Shown in pieces: positions 11,836 to 24,407 of a DNA stretch of 64,000 nt (the first letter of the stretch is position 1; every line of letters starts with the position of its first letter). The notes beneath the pieces were generated by a model that made no database searches, was not told the origin of the DNA, and saw only the letters and a program-made list of their open reading frames with translations. Source of the stretch: Thamnidium elegans (Eukaryota > Mucoromycota > Mucoromycetes > Mucorales > Mucoraceae); the NCBI GenBank assembly GCA_025201345.1, contig JAIXMG010000030.1, positions 310,001-374,000 on the forward strand. Reading direction: 5' to 3'. Made by a program: the position numbers and the translations under genes.

Positions 11836-13991
11836 TTATTCAACATAAACTTCCAATACGTGACGAAGATTAGTTACAAAGCCAGTATCTTGATCAACTA
11901 GCTGAACCAAATCAATTGAATGTAACTTTTCTTTGACGGCAATAAATTGAATATCCACACTTTGAGAAGTAGAAGGACCTAAAGGACTTGTTCTAACATT
12001 ATTTTCTAAACAAATAATATCTGCTTCATGTGTTTCGTTTTCAAAATACTGTCTCAAGAATTCAGACTCATCCATATAAGGATCAATTGGGATTTGTTCA
12101 ATAGGTAAAGGTGGTAAGGCCGTCTTGAGTGTATGTCCAAATACTTCTGTAGGATGTCTTTTACGGTTCGGTATCATTACTTGAAATCTTCGTGTGTGTT
12201 TTGATCGATTGACAATAAAGATATGAAGTGAAAATATCTTTCCTACTTGGATTAATTCAGGTACCGTAAATGATACGACAATACCATCTGAGATTTCTCG
12301 CTCGGGCGCACGACGAGCCCCTGTGTTATTACCAGATACTGTAGATACTGTACTCGTTGTTTGTTTTTTCATACCAAATACACCTTCTAACGATGGACTC
12401 ATTTGATGACCAGCTCCACCAGGACTACCCACAATGGATCTAGCACCAGGCGAAAAGATAGATTGAGATCTAGCCATAGGTGACCCGGGGGGAAATTTAT
12501 CAATAAATGGGAAAGGTGTTTCTTCTCTCTTTTGTCTAATACCAGAGACATCCAACATGGTATTCCATTTAGATCTCATGGGTAAAGCTTTATTTCCATC
12601 AATAATAGGCGATCCAAATATTTGAATTGACACACGTTGAGGTTGAATTTTATCTTCTGTGTATACTGTAGGTTGAGGCATAGGTCTACGAGAATTAAAT
12701 GTACGTGTTGCCTGTGCAGGTGGTTTCACTGACCCATCATCTAATAATGTAACATCGTACACAAAAACCATTAAATCCGATTTATTCAACATGATTGGAA
12801 ACTGTATTTGATTAAAGGCCATAGAGACCACAGCGTTGGATACTTGGACCTCTACTTTATCTACCATGAATTCGCATCCTACTTCGGCGGGGTTTTCTAA
12901 CTCGACAGACATCATAACCATTTTTTCTGCAACAGATGCATTGGTTGTACGCATCTTTACATTGACTCCGGATCGAATAGGTAGATTCTCTCGGACGCTT
13001 CGTTTCATGGATAGTTGCGAGCTGGGCGTGACCATGTTGGTGGTGGTAGAGGAGGATGAGGATCCAGAGGATTGCCTGGGGTTGGTTTCCATGACAAATC
13101 TTTGCATAGGACGTTCTCCGTTTGAAAACACTGGATCTATTTTATTCATCCTTTTTTTTTTAATTATACTCTTTCTATGTAAACCCCTCTATTTTTCGTT
13201 ACCTTCAGATAATCCACTTAATAAATTAATCGTCTCGAATAAATCGGTATCGTACTCTGACTCATCTACTGTATTTAACTCGGATTGTGGACTAGGTCTT
13301 TTCAACGGTAAAGGTCTATATTGAACATTTGAATTAATCGATAGGACTGGACTTACAGTCTTTGTTTTTGCGTACACTAAAATAAGAAAAAATTCAGTTA
13401 GACAACTAAAAAAAAAAAAAAAAACGCACACTTACCAATAGGAACAATTATAGGATAAAGACAACAAAAGTTATCTTCGTACTCAAACAAGATAGAGTCT
13501 GTATTTTTACTATTGCGGTTATAAGCTTGAGTGAAAAACGGTGTAGCAGTTTCAACCAAAGTTCTTCTGGAAGGAATTTTGGGAGAAGTAGGACCGCCAG
13601 CAACAACAGAAGAAGTAGACCTGTTTAAATTAGGTGTCATTGAATCGAGAAATGTAGCATCTACAGTTACTTCTAATTGATTGTAAAATGAATTAATTGC
13701 TTCCTTGACTTCATCACCTGACCCAGTTATTTGTTTCGAGACTTTTGCAAGTAAGTATATTTGAAGATGTTCATCTATTTTTTTTTTTTTTAATATTGTT
13801 TAGAAATGTCGTTTTTTTTTTTTCAGGAACAAAAAAAAAGAAATGTTTTTTTTACCGTAAAAAGCAAATTGACGAGGATTAGCTTCTAAAAGTACAATGG
13901 GATCCTCTACATTATTTTCTTTGGAGTAATTTGGAATGATAATACGAAACTCTGCTTCATTAAAAAACAGTTCAGTTGATATAGAAGTCAT
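11836..13991 (-). CDS. TRS65: TRAPPII complex subunit Trs65-like
   Basis: Four exons (13856-13991, 13436-13774, 13203-13376, 11836-13136) give 649 residues. The C-terminal part has the immunoglobulin-like Trs65 pattern: FTVPELIQVGKIFSLHIFIV, RRFQVMIPNRKR, then IICLENNVRTSPLGPSTSQS, VDIQFIAVKEK and a final LRHVLEVYVE, as I know it from fungal Trs65 proteins. Trs65 is a fungal subunit of TRAPPII, a GEF complex for Ypt31/32 at the late Golgi. The middle (about 215-300) is Ser/Gly/Pro-rich and probably disordered. The last intron uses the acceptor at AAAATAG before 13136, inside a longer open frame that could be mistaken for a separate gene starting at 13149. Yeast Trs65 is about 560 aa, so length fits. 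Sits between cyclin and ATG16 genes, same strand, gaps of 100 and 75 bp. Confidence 0.75.
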
Positions 13992-14091
13992 TTTTTTTTA
14001 AAAAAAAAAATAAATAAATAAGGTAAAAGAAAAAAAAGAGCGTGGATACAAAAAAAAAAAACTTTTATGCTAAAATATTAAATTTTATTAT

Positions 14092-14844
14092 TTAGCCGTC
14101 GAAACAAATATCATTAAAGATATCATCCTCTCCTGAAGTAGCCCAATAGCCAGTAGAAATAACACTAGAAGGGGGACTAAGTAAACCATGATCTTGTTGA
14201 ACATCAACATCTTTCATTATTTGAAATTGAGTTAATGGTACAACAAAATTAATAAACGTATTTTGACAGTTGCTTTCCCATTCTGTGTAGTCAGTTGGTG
14301 TCATGGTAATTTCATAATTAATCGTATCAAGGAACGTCCATTCAAATTGCTTTAATTGGGTACCATTTAATTCTGTTAACAAGCTAAGATCCTATATATA
14401 TATATATAAAAGATGGGTTATTTTTTTAAAAAAAACACGTTTTTTTTAAGCAAAATACTTTACAACTTCCCAAGGAGGATAATGGAAATCATCCAAGTAC
14501 TTTTGCGATAATTTAAAAGCTGTCAAAAATATAACTCTTTCTGACTCGATAGGTTCCACTGTAAATTTCTTCAAGTATGTCTCGACTATCTTTAGACTTT
14601 ATAAAAGAAAGACGATATTTTAAAAATAGGTCCAAAAAAAAGGAGTTTATGATAGTTTTTTTTTTTACCTATAGACAATAATATATGTATTGTTATTTTG
14701 TGACACTATCATAACTGTATTTGCAAAGTAAAGGAAATCATAGTACCTATCGAACGACCAAGAGTTCGATAGTGTATCATTATATAAAGTGGATATAACA
14801 GCTGTAATAAGCATAGAGTCAAATGTGAATAAGTCCAAGCTCAT
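14092..14844 (-). CDS. Cyclin-box protein, probably Pcl/Pho80 type
   Basis: Three exons (14669-14844, 14464-14596, 14092-14391) give 202 residues. The cyclin fold is seen from TLSNSWSFDRYYDFLYFANT through SLKIVETYLKKF, VIFLTAFKLSQKYLDDFHY and LLTELNGTQLKQFEWTFLDT, ending in INYEITMTPTDYTEWE. The pattern A.KLSQKYLDD followed by N....LEW.FL..I.YE is typical of cyclins that partner Pho85-like CDKs, where only one cyclin box is present. The short C-terminal tail ends in acidic residues. The subclass is inferred from size and motif. The 5' ATG at 14844 is the first in frame after a long T/A leader; the upstream gene P450 is divergent, 1.17 kb away. Confidence 0.75.
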
Positions 14845-16014
14845 ATTAGGAAAAAAAATAAAAAAGTAAAGAAAAAGAGGGAGAACACGGTCATATTTTT
14901 GGTCGCGTTTATTTATAATAACCGCGTTTTTCGTGACCTTGGTAATTTATTATTTTACCCCCTTTGTTTTAGATCAAAGAGTCTCTGCTCGAGGTTTTAA
15001 AGTATTACCTGTCAATTGTGTAGGCTGTGATTGAACACGCGTGGCAAAAAAAAAAAAAAATTACGGCCAAAGAGAAAGTTTGGGTAACAATGATGGTGAC
15101 TTTTATATGAAGACTTGTTATAATGCATGAGCCAGATCATCACTCTGTAAGTACCATTATTTCGGCCGTTTGAAGAAAAGGATGGAGCGAATGATACCCT
15201 ATCAAAAATTAACCCACATTGACGACATAAAGCTTAACAATAAAGCCAGCGTCAGAAAAAATATAAAGAGAACCTTTCGCATGATAATCGGTATTTCTAT
15301 ATTAAAATGATCACCGTGATTTTCACAGCCTCTTTATAAATGTCCGTGCGACAAGAATCCACACTAGGTAACGATGACACAGAACAAACATTTGTACTCA
15401 CACATACACGGACTAACATTTATTATTCCTATTTACTTTATAGATACTTCTCCTTATTAAAACGTATATGAGATGTACAAGTTTCAATAAAGTTTATTTT
15501 AACTGTACAAAAAAAAAAAGAGGGGGGTAGCACAAAAATGATAGAACAGTTTTATTTTTCTATCAGTACACAGAATACCAAAGAAGAGTAGCGGCGACAT
15601 AAACAACTAATTTAAAATCGATCTTTTTACATAAGAAAAAATAAATCATGCAAATCATTAAAACTATTTCGACTTGGACGCCGCAAAAAGTTACCCAAGA
15701 GAATAAGAAGAAGAAAAGATAGAATTATAGACATGCATGCGCCAATGTATCAACTTGTAATCAAACCCAATATTATCATTTAAAAAGAGAGAAAGATAGA
15801 AAGAGAGAGAGAGAGAGAGAGATACGCGGGATATATCATTAATTAGTAACGCGCTAATCGATCTGTAAGACCCGACTTCCTATCATCTGGTTTAACAAGC
15901 CGTTTCTTTAAAAAAAATAAAAAGTAAATAAAAAAAAAACTATATATATCCATCATCTACTTCCTATTCTTCTCTCTTTTTTTTTCAATCTAACATACAC
16001 CCCCACTCTAAATA
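14845..16014. promoter_or_regulatory. Divergent spacer and promoter of the first P450
   Basis: No gene seen. From about 14975 onward (AGAGTCTCTGCTCGAGG) this is the left copy of a sequence repeated at about 17895-18885, that is, the duplicated P450 promoter. It contains a (GA)n tract at 15798-15822 and a pyrimidine-rich leader ending just before the P450 ATG. 15850-16014 is nearly identical in the two copies, whereas 14975-15830 shows many substitutions. Confidence 0.6.
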
Positions 16015-17845
16015 ATGAATTTTTCTCTTACTACAGATCAGAAATCCTTACTACCTGTACTAGGCATTGCAACCTCAGTTACATTACTCTACACGACCTA
16101 CCGTCTATTGACTCCCTCGCCTTACAAGAAAATTCCTATCCCCGGTTCCAGATATCCATATGTCGGCCACATGTTCTCCCTCGGCTCTCATCCAGGCGAC
16201 ACCATTGCTGCCTGGCATAAAGATCTTGGACCTATTATCAATATCCGTATGGGAGTTCAAGATTGGATTTTAATTGATGATCCATTCCTGGCACATAAAG
16301 TGTTTGTTACTAACGGCGCTGAGACGTCTTATAGACCACATAATGTATACGGACATGATTACCATAATGTTGGCGGAAAGTAAGTATACTTGATCTAGGT
16401 TCGTGATCTTTTAGTCTAACTGTTTGAATTTGTTAGAGGTGTTTCGTTTTCGCAACCGGATGGACATTGGAAAGTGACTAGGGCTGCAGGTACGATTATC
16501 AAAGGAGGATTTGAGGGTAGTAGATACTAAAAAAATATATATATATATATATATAATAGCTTTATCTGTACTGGCTCCCAAACATGTTGCAAGATACATG
16601 CCAACTATCCATCGCGAAGCCAAGGATCTGGTTGCACGCTTACTAGAATCGACTAAAACAAACGGCAGCGTAGACCCGTTTGTAGACTTGGAACTGTACG
16701 CAATGAACGTCATTGTGACTACAGCCTTTTGCAAACGATATGACACAGTTACCAACGCAGACTTTATCAAACTAACCAAAGTCACTGAACAAACTAATAT
16801 TAATTGCGCTGTTGAAAACGACTTGTCTAATTTTCTTCCTATTGTTTCCTTGTATGATTATTTCTTTGGTAAACAAGCGTATCAAAAACAGTTTGTAGAG
16901 AATGAACGGAACCCGTTTTTAAGAAGGTTGATTGAGGAGGCTAGACAGGAGGAAGGGTCCAATATTGTAAAGTCGTTTGCTGAAGATGGGTTTGAGTTGA
17001 CAAATGATCAAGAGTTGGGGATTATCGGTAAATATTTTTTAAAAAAAGAATATATCGTTACTAGATTAACTAAAACAAAAATAAATATAGCTGATATGCT
17101 CGTAGGTGGTAATGATACAACGTCAGTTACATTATGTTGGAACATTGCCATCATGTGCAATCACCCGGAGATTCAACAAAAAGTGGCTTCGGAAATTGAC
17201 ACATTTATTGAACGTAACGGTCGAACACCTACGTTTAAAGAAAGAGATCAGGTGCCTTACTGTATTGCTGTTATGAAAGAGAGTATGAGATACAGAACAA
17301 CTACTACATTTGGTTTAGCCCATACTTCTAAAAATGATTGTAAGCTTTACATAGCAAGCCCCCCACCCCCGTCTAATATTGTGTTTACTAAATCTATTTC
17401 TTTTTTTCAGTGTGCGTTGATGGATACTTGATTCCGAAAAATGCTAATATTATTTCAAGCATGGAGAGTATGCATATGAACCCAACGGTTTATCACCAGC
17501 CTACTGTATTTAATCCCGACAGATATCTCAATAGTCAAAAGACGATGCAAGCATCTGCAAATGGTAAAATTGAAGACCGAGATCATTTTAATTTTGGTTG
17601 GGGAAGGTAATTTTAAAAAAAGAACAATTAGTTGTTTTTATTTACTTAACATATATATATATAGACGTATTTGTCCTGCTATTTACTTGGCGGAAACAGA
17701 GATGTTTATGGCATTTATAGAACTTTTTTCTACATGTTTTATTGAACCTATCGATAACCAAATGCCAAACCTTCAAGATAAATTAAGCGGTGGACTTACG
17801 GTTTTTCCCAAAGGTTATCAAGTCAAGTTTATTAAACGAGCTTAG
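16015..17845 (+). CDS. Cytochrome P450, copy 1
   Basis: Six exons (16015-16379, 16437-16489, 16560-17027, 17091-17339, 17411-17606, 17665-17845) give 503 residues. An N-terminal membrane anchor (LLPVLGIATSVTLLYTTYRL) is followed by the proline-rich hinge KKIPIPGSRYPYVGH. The I-helix oxygen-activation motif is GGNDTTSV, the K-helix is KESMRY (ExxR), PERF-like FNPDRYL is present, and the heme loop is FNFGWGRRICPA with the cysteine thiolate ligand. It is an ER-bound monooxygenase using electrons from P450 reductase. Substrate is unknown; family assignment within Mucorales CYPs cannot be made here. All catalytic signatures are intact. Differs from copy 2 mainly at residues about 176-222 and in the I-helix (GGN vs GGT). 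Confidence 0.93.
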
Positions 17846-18656
17846 GTGCTACAAACTAAATAAATAAAAGCTTTTTTTTTTTTAAAAAAAAAATAGATTG
17901 AAGAGTCTCTGCTAGAGGCTTAAAAAATACATGTGATTGAATACGCATGACAAAAAAATATTATGCTCAAAAGGAAACTCTAGATAACGATAATGTTGAA
18001 TTTTATATGACTACTTGATATAATGCCATTACTCGGTATGTATCATTATTTTAGTCGCTTAAAGAGAGAATGAGCGTTACGCTATCATAAATCAACCCAC
18101 ATCGACGACATAAAGCATAATAAAGCCATGGTCAGAAAAAATATAAAGAAAAACTTTCTCATGACAATCGGCCTTTCTATATTCAAATGATCGCCTCAAT
18201 TTTCACAACCTCTTTATAAATGTCCGTGCGACAAGAATCCACACTAGGTAACGATGGTACAAGACTATATTTGCACACACACGCATACACTAACATTTAG
18301 CGCTTCCATTAGTTTATAAATCTTATCTTTATCCAAACGTTATTAATGTATATGGGATGAACAAGTTTCTATAAAATTCGTTTTACTTGTCAAAAAAAAA
18401 AAAAGAAAAGAAAAAAAAGACCGAGCATAAATGATAGAAAAATATTATTTTTCCATCAGTACACAAAAGACTAAAGAAGAGTTGTGGCGCTGTAAGCGAC
18501 TAACTTAAAATCAAACTAGTCTTTTTACATAAGAAAAAAGAACAAGCACATCATTAAAACTATTTCAACTTGAACGCTGCAGAAAGTTATAAACGAGAAG
18601 AAGAAAAAAAAAGTGTGAAATAATAGACGAAAATGCACCTATCTATAAAACTATAA

Positions 18657-18697
<41 letters not shown>

Positions 18698-18885
18698 GTA
18701 AAAGTTCGTATTAATTAGTAACACGCTAATCGATCTGTAAGACCCGACTTCCTATCATCTGGTTTAACAAGCCGTTTCTTTAAAAAAAATAAAAAGTAAA
18801 TAAAAAAAAACTATATATATCCATCATCTACTTCCTATTCTTCTCTCTTTTTTTTTCAATCTAACATACACCCCCACTCTAAATA
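17846..18885. promoter_or_regulatory. Spacer between P450 copies, promoter of copy 2
   Basis: Starts with the 3' end of copy 1, then repeats the 14975-16014 promoter sequence from about 17895. Contains a (GA)n tract at 18661-18694, longer than in the first copy, and the same pyrimidine-rich leader. No other gene seen. Confidence 0.6.
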
Positions 18886-19399
18886 ATGAATTTTTCTCTT
18901 ACTACAGATCAGAAATCCTTACTACCTGTACTAGGCATTGCAACCTCAGTTACATTACTCTACACGACCTACCGTCTATTGACTCCCTCGCCTTACAAGA
19001 AAATTCCTATCCCCGGTTCCAGATATCCATATGTCGGCCACATGTTCTCCCTCGGCTCTCATCCAGGCGACACCATTGCTGCCTGGCATAAAGATCTTGG
19101 ACCTATTATCAATATCCGTATGGGAGTTCAAGATTGGATTTTAATTGATGATCCATTCCTGGCACATAAAGTGTTTGTTACTAACGGCGCTGAGACGTCG
19201 TATAGACCACATAATGTATACGGACATGATTATCATAATGTTGGTGGAAAGTAAGTATACTTGATCTAGGTTCGTGATATTTTAGTCTAACTGTTTGAAT
19301 TTGTTAGAGGTGTTTCGTTTTCGCAACCGGATGGACATTGGAAAGTGACTAGGGCTGCAGGTACGATTATCAAAGGAGGATTTGAGGGTAGTAGATACT

Positions 19400-19431
<32 letters not shown>

Positions 19432-20730
19432 GCTTTATCTGTACTGGCTCCCAAACATGTTGCAAGATACATGCCAACTATCCATCGCGAAGCCAAGGAT
19501 CTGGTTGCACGCTTACTAGAATCGACTAAAACAAACGGCAGCGTAAACCCGTTCACACATTTGGAACTGTACTCCATGAATGTCATTGCGACGACAGCTT
19601 TATGCAAACGCTATGAGACAGTTACGCACCCAGACTTTATTAAATTAGCCAAAGTTTCCGAAGAAACTAATATTAATTGTGCTATTGAAAACGACTTGTC
19701 TAATTTTCTTCCTATTGTTTCCTTGTATGATTATTTCTTTGGTAAACAAGCGTATCAAAAACAGTTTATAGAGAATGAACGGAACCCGTTTTTAAGAAGG
19801 TTGATTGAGGAGGCTAGACAGGAGGAAGGGTCCAATATTGTAAAGTCGTTTGCTGAAGATGGATTTGAGTTGACTAATGATCAAGAGTTGGCGATTATTG
19901 GTAATTTTTTTTTTAAAAGAATATATAATTACTTTTATTTTTTAGATGATTAACAAAAAAAAACATATGTAGCTGATCTGCTTGTAGGTGGTACAGACAC
20001 AACCTCAGTTTCGTTGTATTGGAACATGGCCATCATGTGCAATCACCCGGAGATTCAACAAAAAGTGGCTTCGGAAATTGACACATTTATTGAACGTAAC
20101 GGTCGAACACCTACGTTTAAAGAAAGAGATCAGGTGCCTTACTGTATTGCTGTTATGAAAGAGAGTATGAGATACAGAACAACCACTGCATTCGGGGTAG
20201 CCCATACTTCTAAAAATGATTGTAAGCTTTACATAGCAAGCCCCCCACCCCCGTCTAATATTGTGTTTACTAAATCTATTTCTTTTTTTTTCAGTGTGCG
20301 TTGATGGATATTTGATTCCGAAAAATGCTAATATTATTTCAAGCATGGAGAGTATGCATATGAACCCAACGGTTTATCACCAGCCTACTGTATTTAACCC
20401 CGACAGATATCTCAATAATCAAAAGACGATGCAAGCATCTGCAAATGGTAAAATTGAAGACCGAGATCATTTTAATTTTGGTTGGGGAAGGTAAAAAAAA
20501 AAACAAACCCAAAAAATACTTTTTTGTTTATTTATTAACATATGTCTAGACGTATTTGTCCTGCTATTTACTTGGCGGAAACAGAAATGTTTATGGCATT
20601 TATAGAACTTTTTTCTACATGTTATGTCGAGCCCATCGATAACCAAATGCCGAACATTCAAGATAAATTAAGCGGTACGCTTACAGTTTTCCCAAAAAGT
20701 TATCAAGTCAAGTTTATTAAAAGGGTTTAG
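18886..20730 (+). CDS. Cytochrome P450, copy 2
   Basis: Six exons (18886-19250, 19308-19360, 19433-19900, 19973-20221, 20295-20490, 20550-20730) give 503 residues, the same gene structure as copy 1. The first 121 residues are identical to copy 1. Signature motifs are complete: GGTDTTSV in the I-helix, KESMRY, FNPDRYL, FNFGWGRRICPA. The clustered changes (VNPFTHLELYSM, TTALCKRYETVTHPDF) fall in the region that usually holds the F-helix and substrate contacts, so substrate range may differ; that is inference. It converges on the PABP-like gene, with stops 48 bp apart. Confidence 0.93.
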
Positions 20731-20778
20731 CTACAGATAAATAAATAAAATCTGTTTTTTTTTTTATAAAAATAATAT

Positions 20779-23700
20779 TTAATAGCGAGCAGAAATAATT
20801 GACACAATACGTGTGACTTGATACTTCAACTTGTCTTTATCGTACATGGAATAAGCTAATTCATCAAGAGGTACGCTATCCAATAACTTGATTGTAATTT
20901 TAGGAGCTTGTTTAACTCCCGTCGACTAAAATAAAATGATAAGAAAAATAATAATAATACAAATATTTTCAATTTACCTTGACGAGTGGGAAAAGTCTAT
21001 CACCTAATAATTGTTTCTTTTCATGAAGCTCTAATCCATTCAAAGTACTCAAAAATTTATCGATTTCCTCGCCCAACTCTTTATCATTCAAAAGCACTGG
21101 ATCCAACCCTTGGCTTTTAACTGTACTTGCAGGAGGTGGAGTATTGGTAGGAGGAGGAGGAGGAGGAGGAGGTGCCACAATTGGTATAGCTCTTGAAGAT
21201 CTTGTAGGCAACGAAACCACATTATTTACAATTGTTGTGTTATACCTAGGTGCGGCCTCTTCCTTTTTATTATAACATTCATGTTTTGTAGTCGATGGCA
21301 CCGGCTTCGCTGCCACGACCACATCCTCTTCTTCTTCATCATCATCTTGCTGCTGCTGCTGCTCTTCTTGAAAGATATCCAACGCATATTTCGCCTGTCT
21401 AACTTTAGCCTTTAAAAACACTTTATTAAATAAACAAGTGGCTAAATCTTTTTTTTTTAAAGTTAGGATCATATCTACAATATCTTGAACGTGTTTATCG
21501 TTCGATTTTTCAAGTGCGAGTACTGCTTTTGTAACGGTATGACGACGTGATTGGGAAGAGGTTTCGGTCATAATACTTACAACGGACTCAACGGATCCTC
21601 GGCGACGAAATGTAGGGCGTACAGCGACCGGTTGGGGCTGGTTGTATGGAGGTGCGGTATTGATAAATGCACCAGATGCTAGTGCGGTTAATGAAGGTGG
21701 GTGTATACTACCCGATCCAGATAAATCTCTTTTTAAAGGTGTGTGGTGCATACTAATGTGTTCCTTTGGCTGAGATACATAACTCTTTTATATATATATA
21801 TATATATTTTTTTTTTTTAGCTAGATGTAAAAAAAAGTTATCACGCATATTTTTATTTTTTTTACCTGTGGTCGGTAGTCGTATGCTTGGTTACTATGAC
21901 GACTGTTGTTTCTTTCCATGGGTTGGTGGTACGCTTTGACGGCAGGATATTCTTGTGACTGGTTGTACCCGTTGGAGGTATATTTGGATTGCGAGGTACT
22001 GTAACGCTGATCGTTAAAGTCACGGGGTCGACTGGGTTGATAGTAACCGTTTTGTTGTTGTTGTTGTTGTTGTTGTTGTTCAACAAATAAATTATTGTTT
22101 GGTGAGTTGAAAGATGGCATGGGTGGTGGTGGACTGAGGTGGTGTTGTTGCTGGTGGTGGTGGTTATGCTGTGTATGATTTTGTTGGTGTGTTTGTTGCT
22201 GTTGTTGATGGTTTTGTTGTGGATGGTGGTTTTGTTGAGAATGGCTTTGTTGATGGTTCTGTTGTTGATGGTTTTGTTGTTGATGGTTTTGATGTTGGTG
22301 ATTTTGTTGCGAATGGTTTTGTTGATATTGCTGTTGGTGATTTTGGTGTTGATGGCTTTGCTGTTGATGGTTTTGCTGTTGATGATTTTGTGGATAATTT
22401 TGGTGTTGTTGTTGTTGTTGCTGTGGTTGATGATGCGTTTGATTTTGGTGTTGGTGTTGGTGTTGGTGGTGTTGTTGTTGTTGTTGTTGTTGCGGCTGAT
22501 GCTTCTGTGGTACCCTCTGAGAATTAAACGAAGTATCGGTAGGAGAGGCATCCCGTGGCTTTTTAGGTTCATGGAAGGCGACAATGACGGGCTTCGATAA
22601 GATATATTCACCATTCATATCAGCTTTTGCCTTTTGAGCTTCATCAGCCTTACTATAGCTAACAAAACCAAATCCTTTTGATTGCTTTGTTTGTGCGTTC
22701 TTCATTACGCGAGCGGATATAATGTGACCAAATTTACGAAAGTTTTCAAACAGATCAGCGCTCTTGACATTTAAATCAAGATTTTTAATATATAGGTTTG
22801 TATAATCTACCATACTGGAGGCATCACTTCGAATAGGAGAAGAAACTGGAGGTAAAGGGGAGTGGATAGGTGATGAGTCTCTCCGTTTACTTGAAACAAA
22901 AGGGAGTACGGTTCTGATATATAAAGAGAGAGAGAGAGAGAGTATGCGGGTTAAATATATGCGAGATAATATGCTGTGTTACAACTTACATGATATTATC
23001 CTGCACTTGTTTATTATTCTATTTTGCGTTAGCCAAACATATTTATATATATATATAAGTTTACTATACCATATTATGCTCTGCGTCCAGTGTGTTATCG
23101 GAATTAAAATATTGAACAAGAGCAGTACCCTTATATGTAGAGCCTTGTTCTACCAAAATCTTGCATAACATCATAGGTCCAAAGGGACGGAATAATTCAT
23201 ATAACGATTTATTATTTGTATGACTGGGTAGATTTTTTATATGAAGGATACCTGCATGAGCTTCAGGTTCAGGATTATCACCTAAAGGAGGGTTTATTTT
23301 TAACTGTAATTTAATACCCGCTCTAAAAGTGACACCATTTAAGAGAGTATATGCTCGGTCAGCTATATAAAAAGTATATATGAGTACATACTAACATTGC
23401 GCACATACGTAGTTTTTATTACCCATGTCTCTACTTAGAAATTGAATATATCCAGAAGCAGACTCATTTGTACGATTCAAGTGTATTCTATAATATGATG
23501 AGAGATTTTTTTTTTTTTTAGTTGTGCTACTAACTTGTGATACATTCATGTCACTTATTATTATTTTCTGTTACTTTATAGGGTCACAAGTAGCGACTAA
23601 TTCCATTATTTCATTTTCAATGACAGAAGTAGGTAAACCGTCAATATATAATTTATCTGTCACTAGGTAAAATCCATCTTCTTGTTGATGAGGTTTTGCC

Positions 23701-23798
23701 ATATTGTAATCGGATGTAGTGTCTACTACTAAACTACTTGTTCGATTATTCTTTCTTGGTAGCTTTACAATAGCTTTTGCCATACATAATTCTGTCAT
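20779..23798 (-). CDS. PABP-like RNA-binding protein: three RRMs, His/Gln-rich linker, MLLE (PABC) domain
   Basis: Seven exons (23575-23798, 23423-23487, 23070-23362, 22990-23018, 21866-22913, 20978-21769, 20779-20925) give 865 residues. RRM1 is near 48-125 (KLYIDGLPTSV ... SGYIQF), RRM2 near 140-205 (GILHIKNLPSH ... GTALVQYF), RRM3 near 240-320 (NLYIKNLDLNV ... KGFGFVSY). Then a His/Gln/Asn repeat tract (about 340-460), Ser/Pro-rich sequence, poly-Pro, and a C-terminal MLLE domain (EKKQLLGDRLFPLV ... ITIKLLDS). MLLE domains bind PAM2 peptides. Classical PABP has four RRMs; this variant has three and a long linker, so it may be a specialised paralogue. A 29-nt micro-exon joins RRM2 to the RRM3 region. 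Divergent from the ATG1-type gene. Confidence 0.85.
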
Positions 23799-23961
23799 TT
23801 TTTTGCTGCCTGAAAAAAGAAACGCGAGTGCGTGTATGTTATAAAGCAGAAAAATGACTTTTTTTTTTCTTTTTTTTTTTTATTACCTTTATATTTTTTA
23901 AAAAGAAAAAGAGAGAGAGAAAAAGGGAAAATAAAAAAAAAAAAAAAAGAATAATAAATAA

Positions 23962-23995
<34 letters not shown>

Positions 23996-24407
23996 AAGGT
24001 GCATGTAATAAACAAACTGTAGAGTACATACTACTTTTTTTTGTATATGGATATTCTTTTTTTTTAAAAAAAAAAAGGTCAGCATTAATATTATAATGTT
24101 TCTTTCTCATGGAATAATTTTGTTTTACTTTTTGTTCGTAACTATGGTTACTTTTTTTCCGTTGTCAGGGTTTTTTTTTTTTTCGTTTCTTTTTTTTCCC
24201 CTTTTTTTTTATTTGTGATACACAGAAAAAAAATGCATTTTATTTTTAAAACTCATATATTGAGAGAGTCACTTGACAACTAGTTCTTTTGCACATGACT
24301 TTTTTATTTTGAAATTATCCCTTTTTTTAACTTGAAAAAGGCATTTTTTTTTTATTTCTCTCTTTCTCTCTTACTCTCACTCACAAATACATACACAGAC
24401 ATATTTT
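23799..24407. promoter_or_regulatory. Divergent promoter region between PABP-like and ATG1-type genes
   Basis: 609 bp without a supported gene. Dominated by homopolymers, an (ATA)n tract near 23952-23990 and a T-run/A-run palindrome at 24057-24077. A CT-rich stretch with repeated CTCTC at 24355-24382 is a likely leader of the kinase gene. Confidence 0.5.

Larger units (their letters stand above)
14975..20730 (+). repeat. Direct tandem duplication of promoter plus P450 gene (period about 2.87 kb)
   Basis: The unit 14975-17845 recurs at about 17895-20730 in the same orientation. Exon 1 starts at 16015 and 18886, an offset of 2871. All six exons have the same lengths (365, 53, 468, 249, 196, 181). 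Identity is patchy: near-perfect blocks (about 15850-16670) alternate with diverged blocks (about 16671-16815, intron 3, and the I-helix start), which suggests gene conversion after duplication. Confidence 0.9.

Noticed and set aside
11836..13149. Separate gene starting at the ATG near 13149
   Set aside because: Using the acceptor AAAATAG before 13136 joins it in frame to the upstream exons as one Trs65-like protein.
12836..13324. 162-codon plus-strand frame
   Set aside because: Antisense to the Trs65-like coding exon, no motif, crosses an intron of the real gene.
22139..22600. Long open frames on both strands opposite the PABP-like gene
   Set aside because: They are mirror frames of the CAA/CAT repeat tract; the RRM and MLLE frame on the minus strand has domain support.
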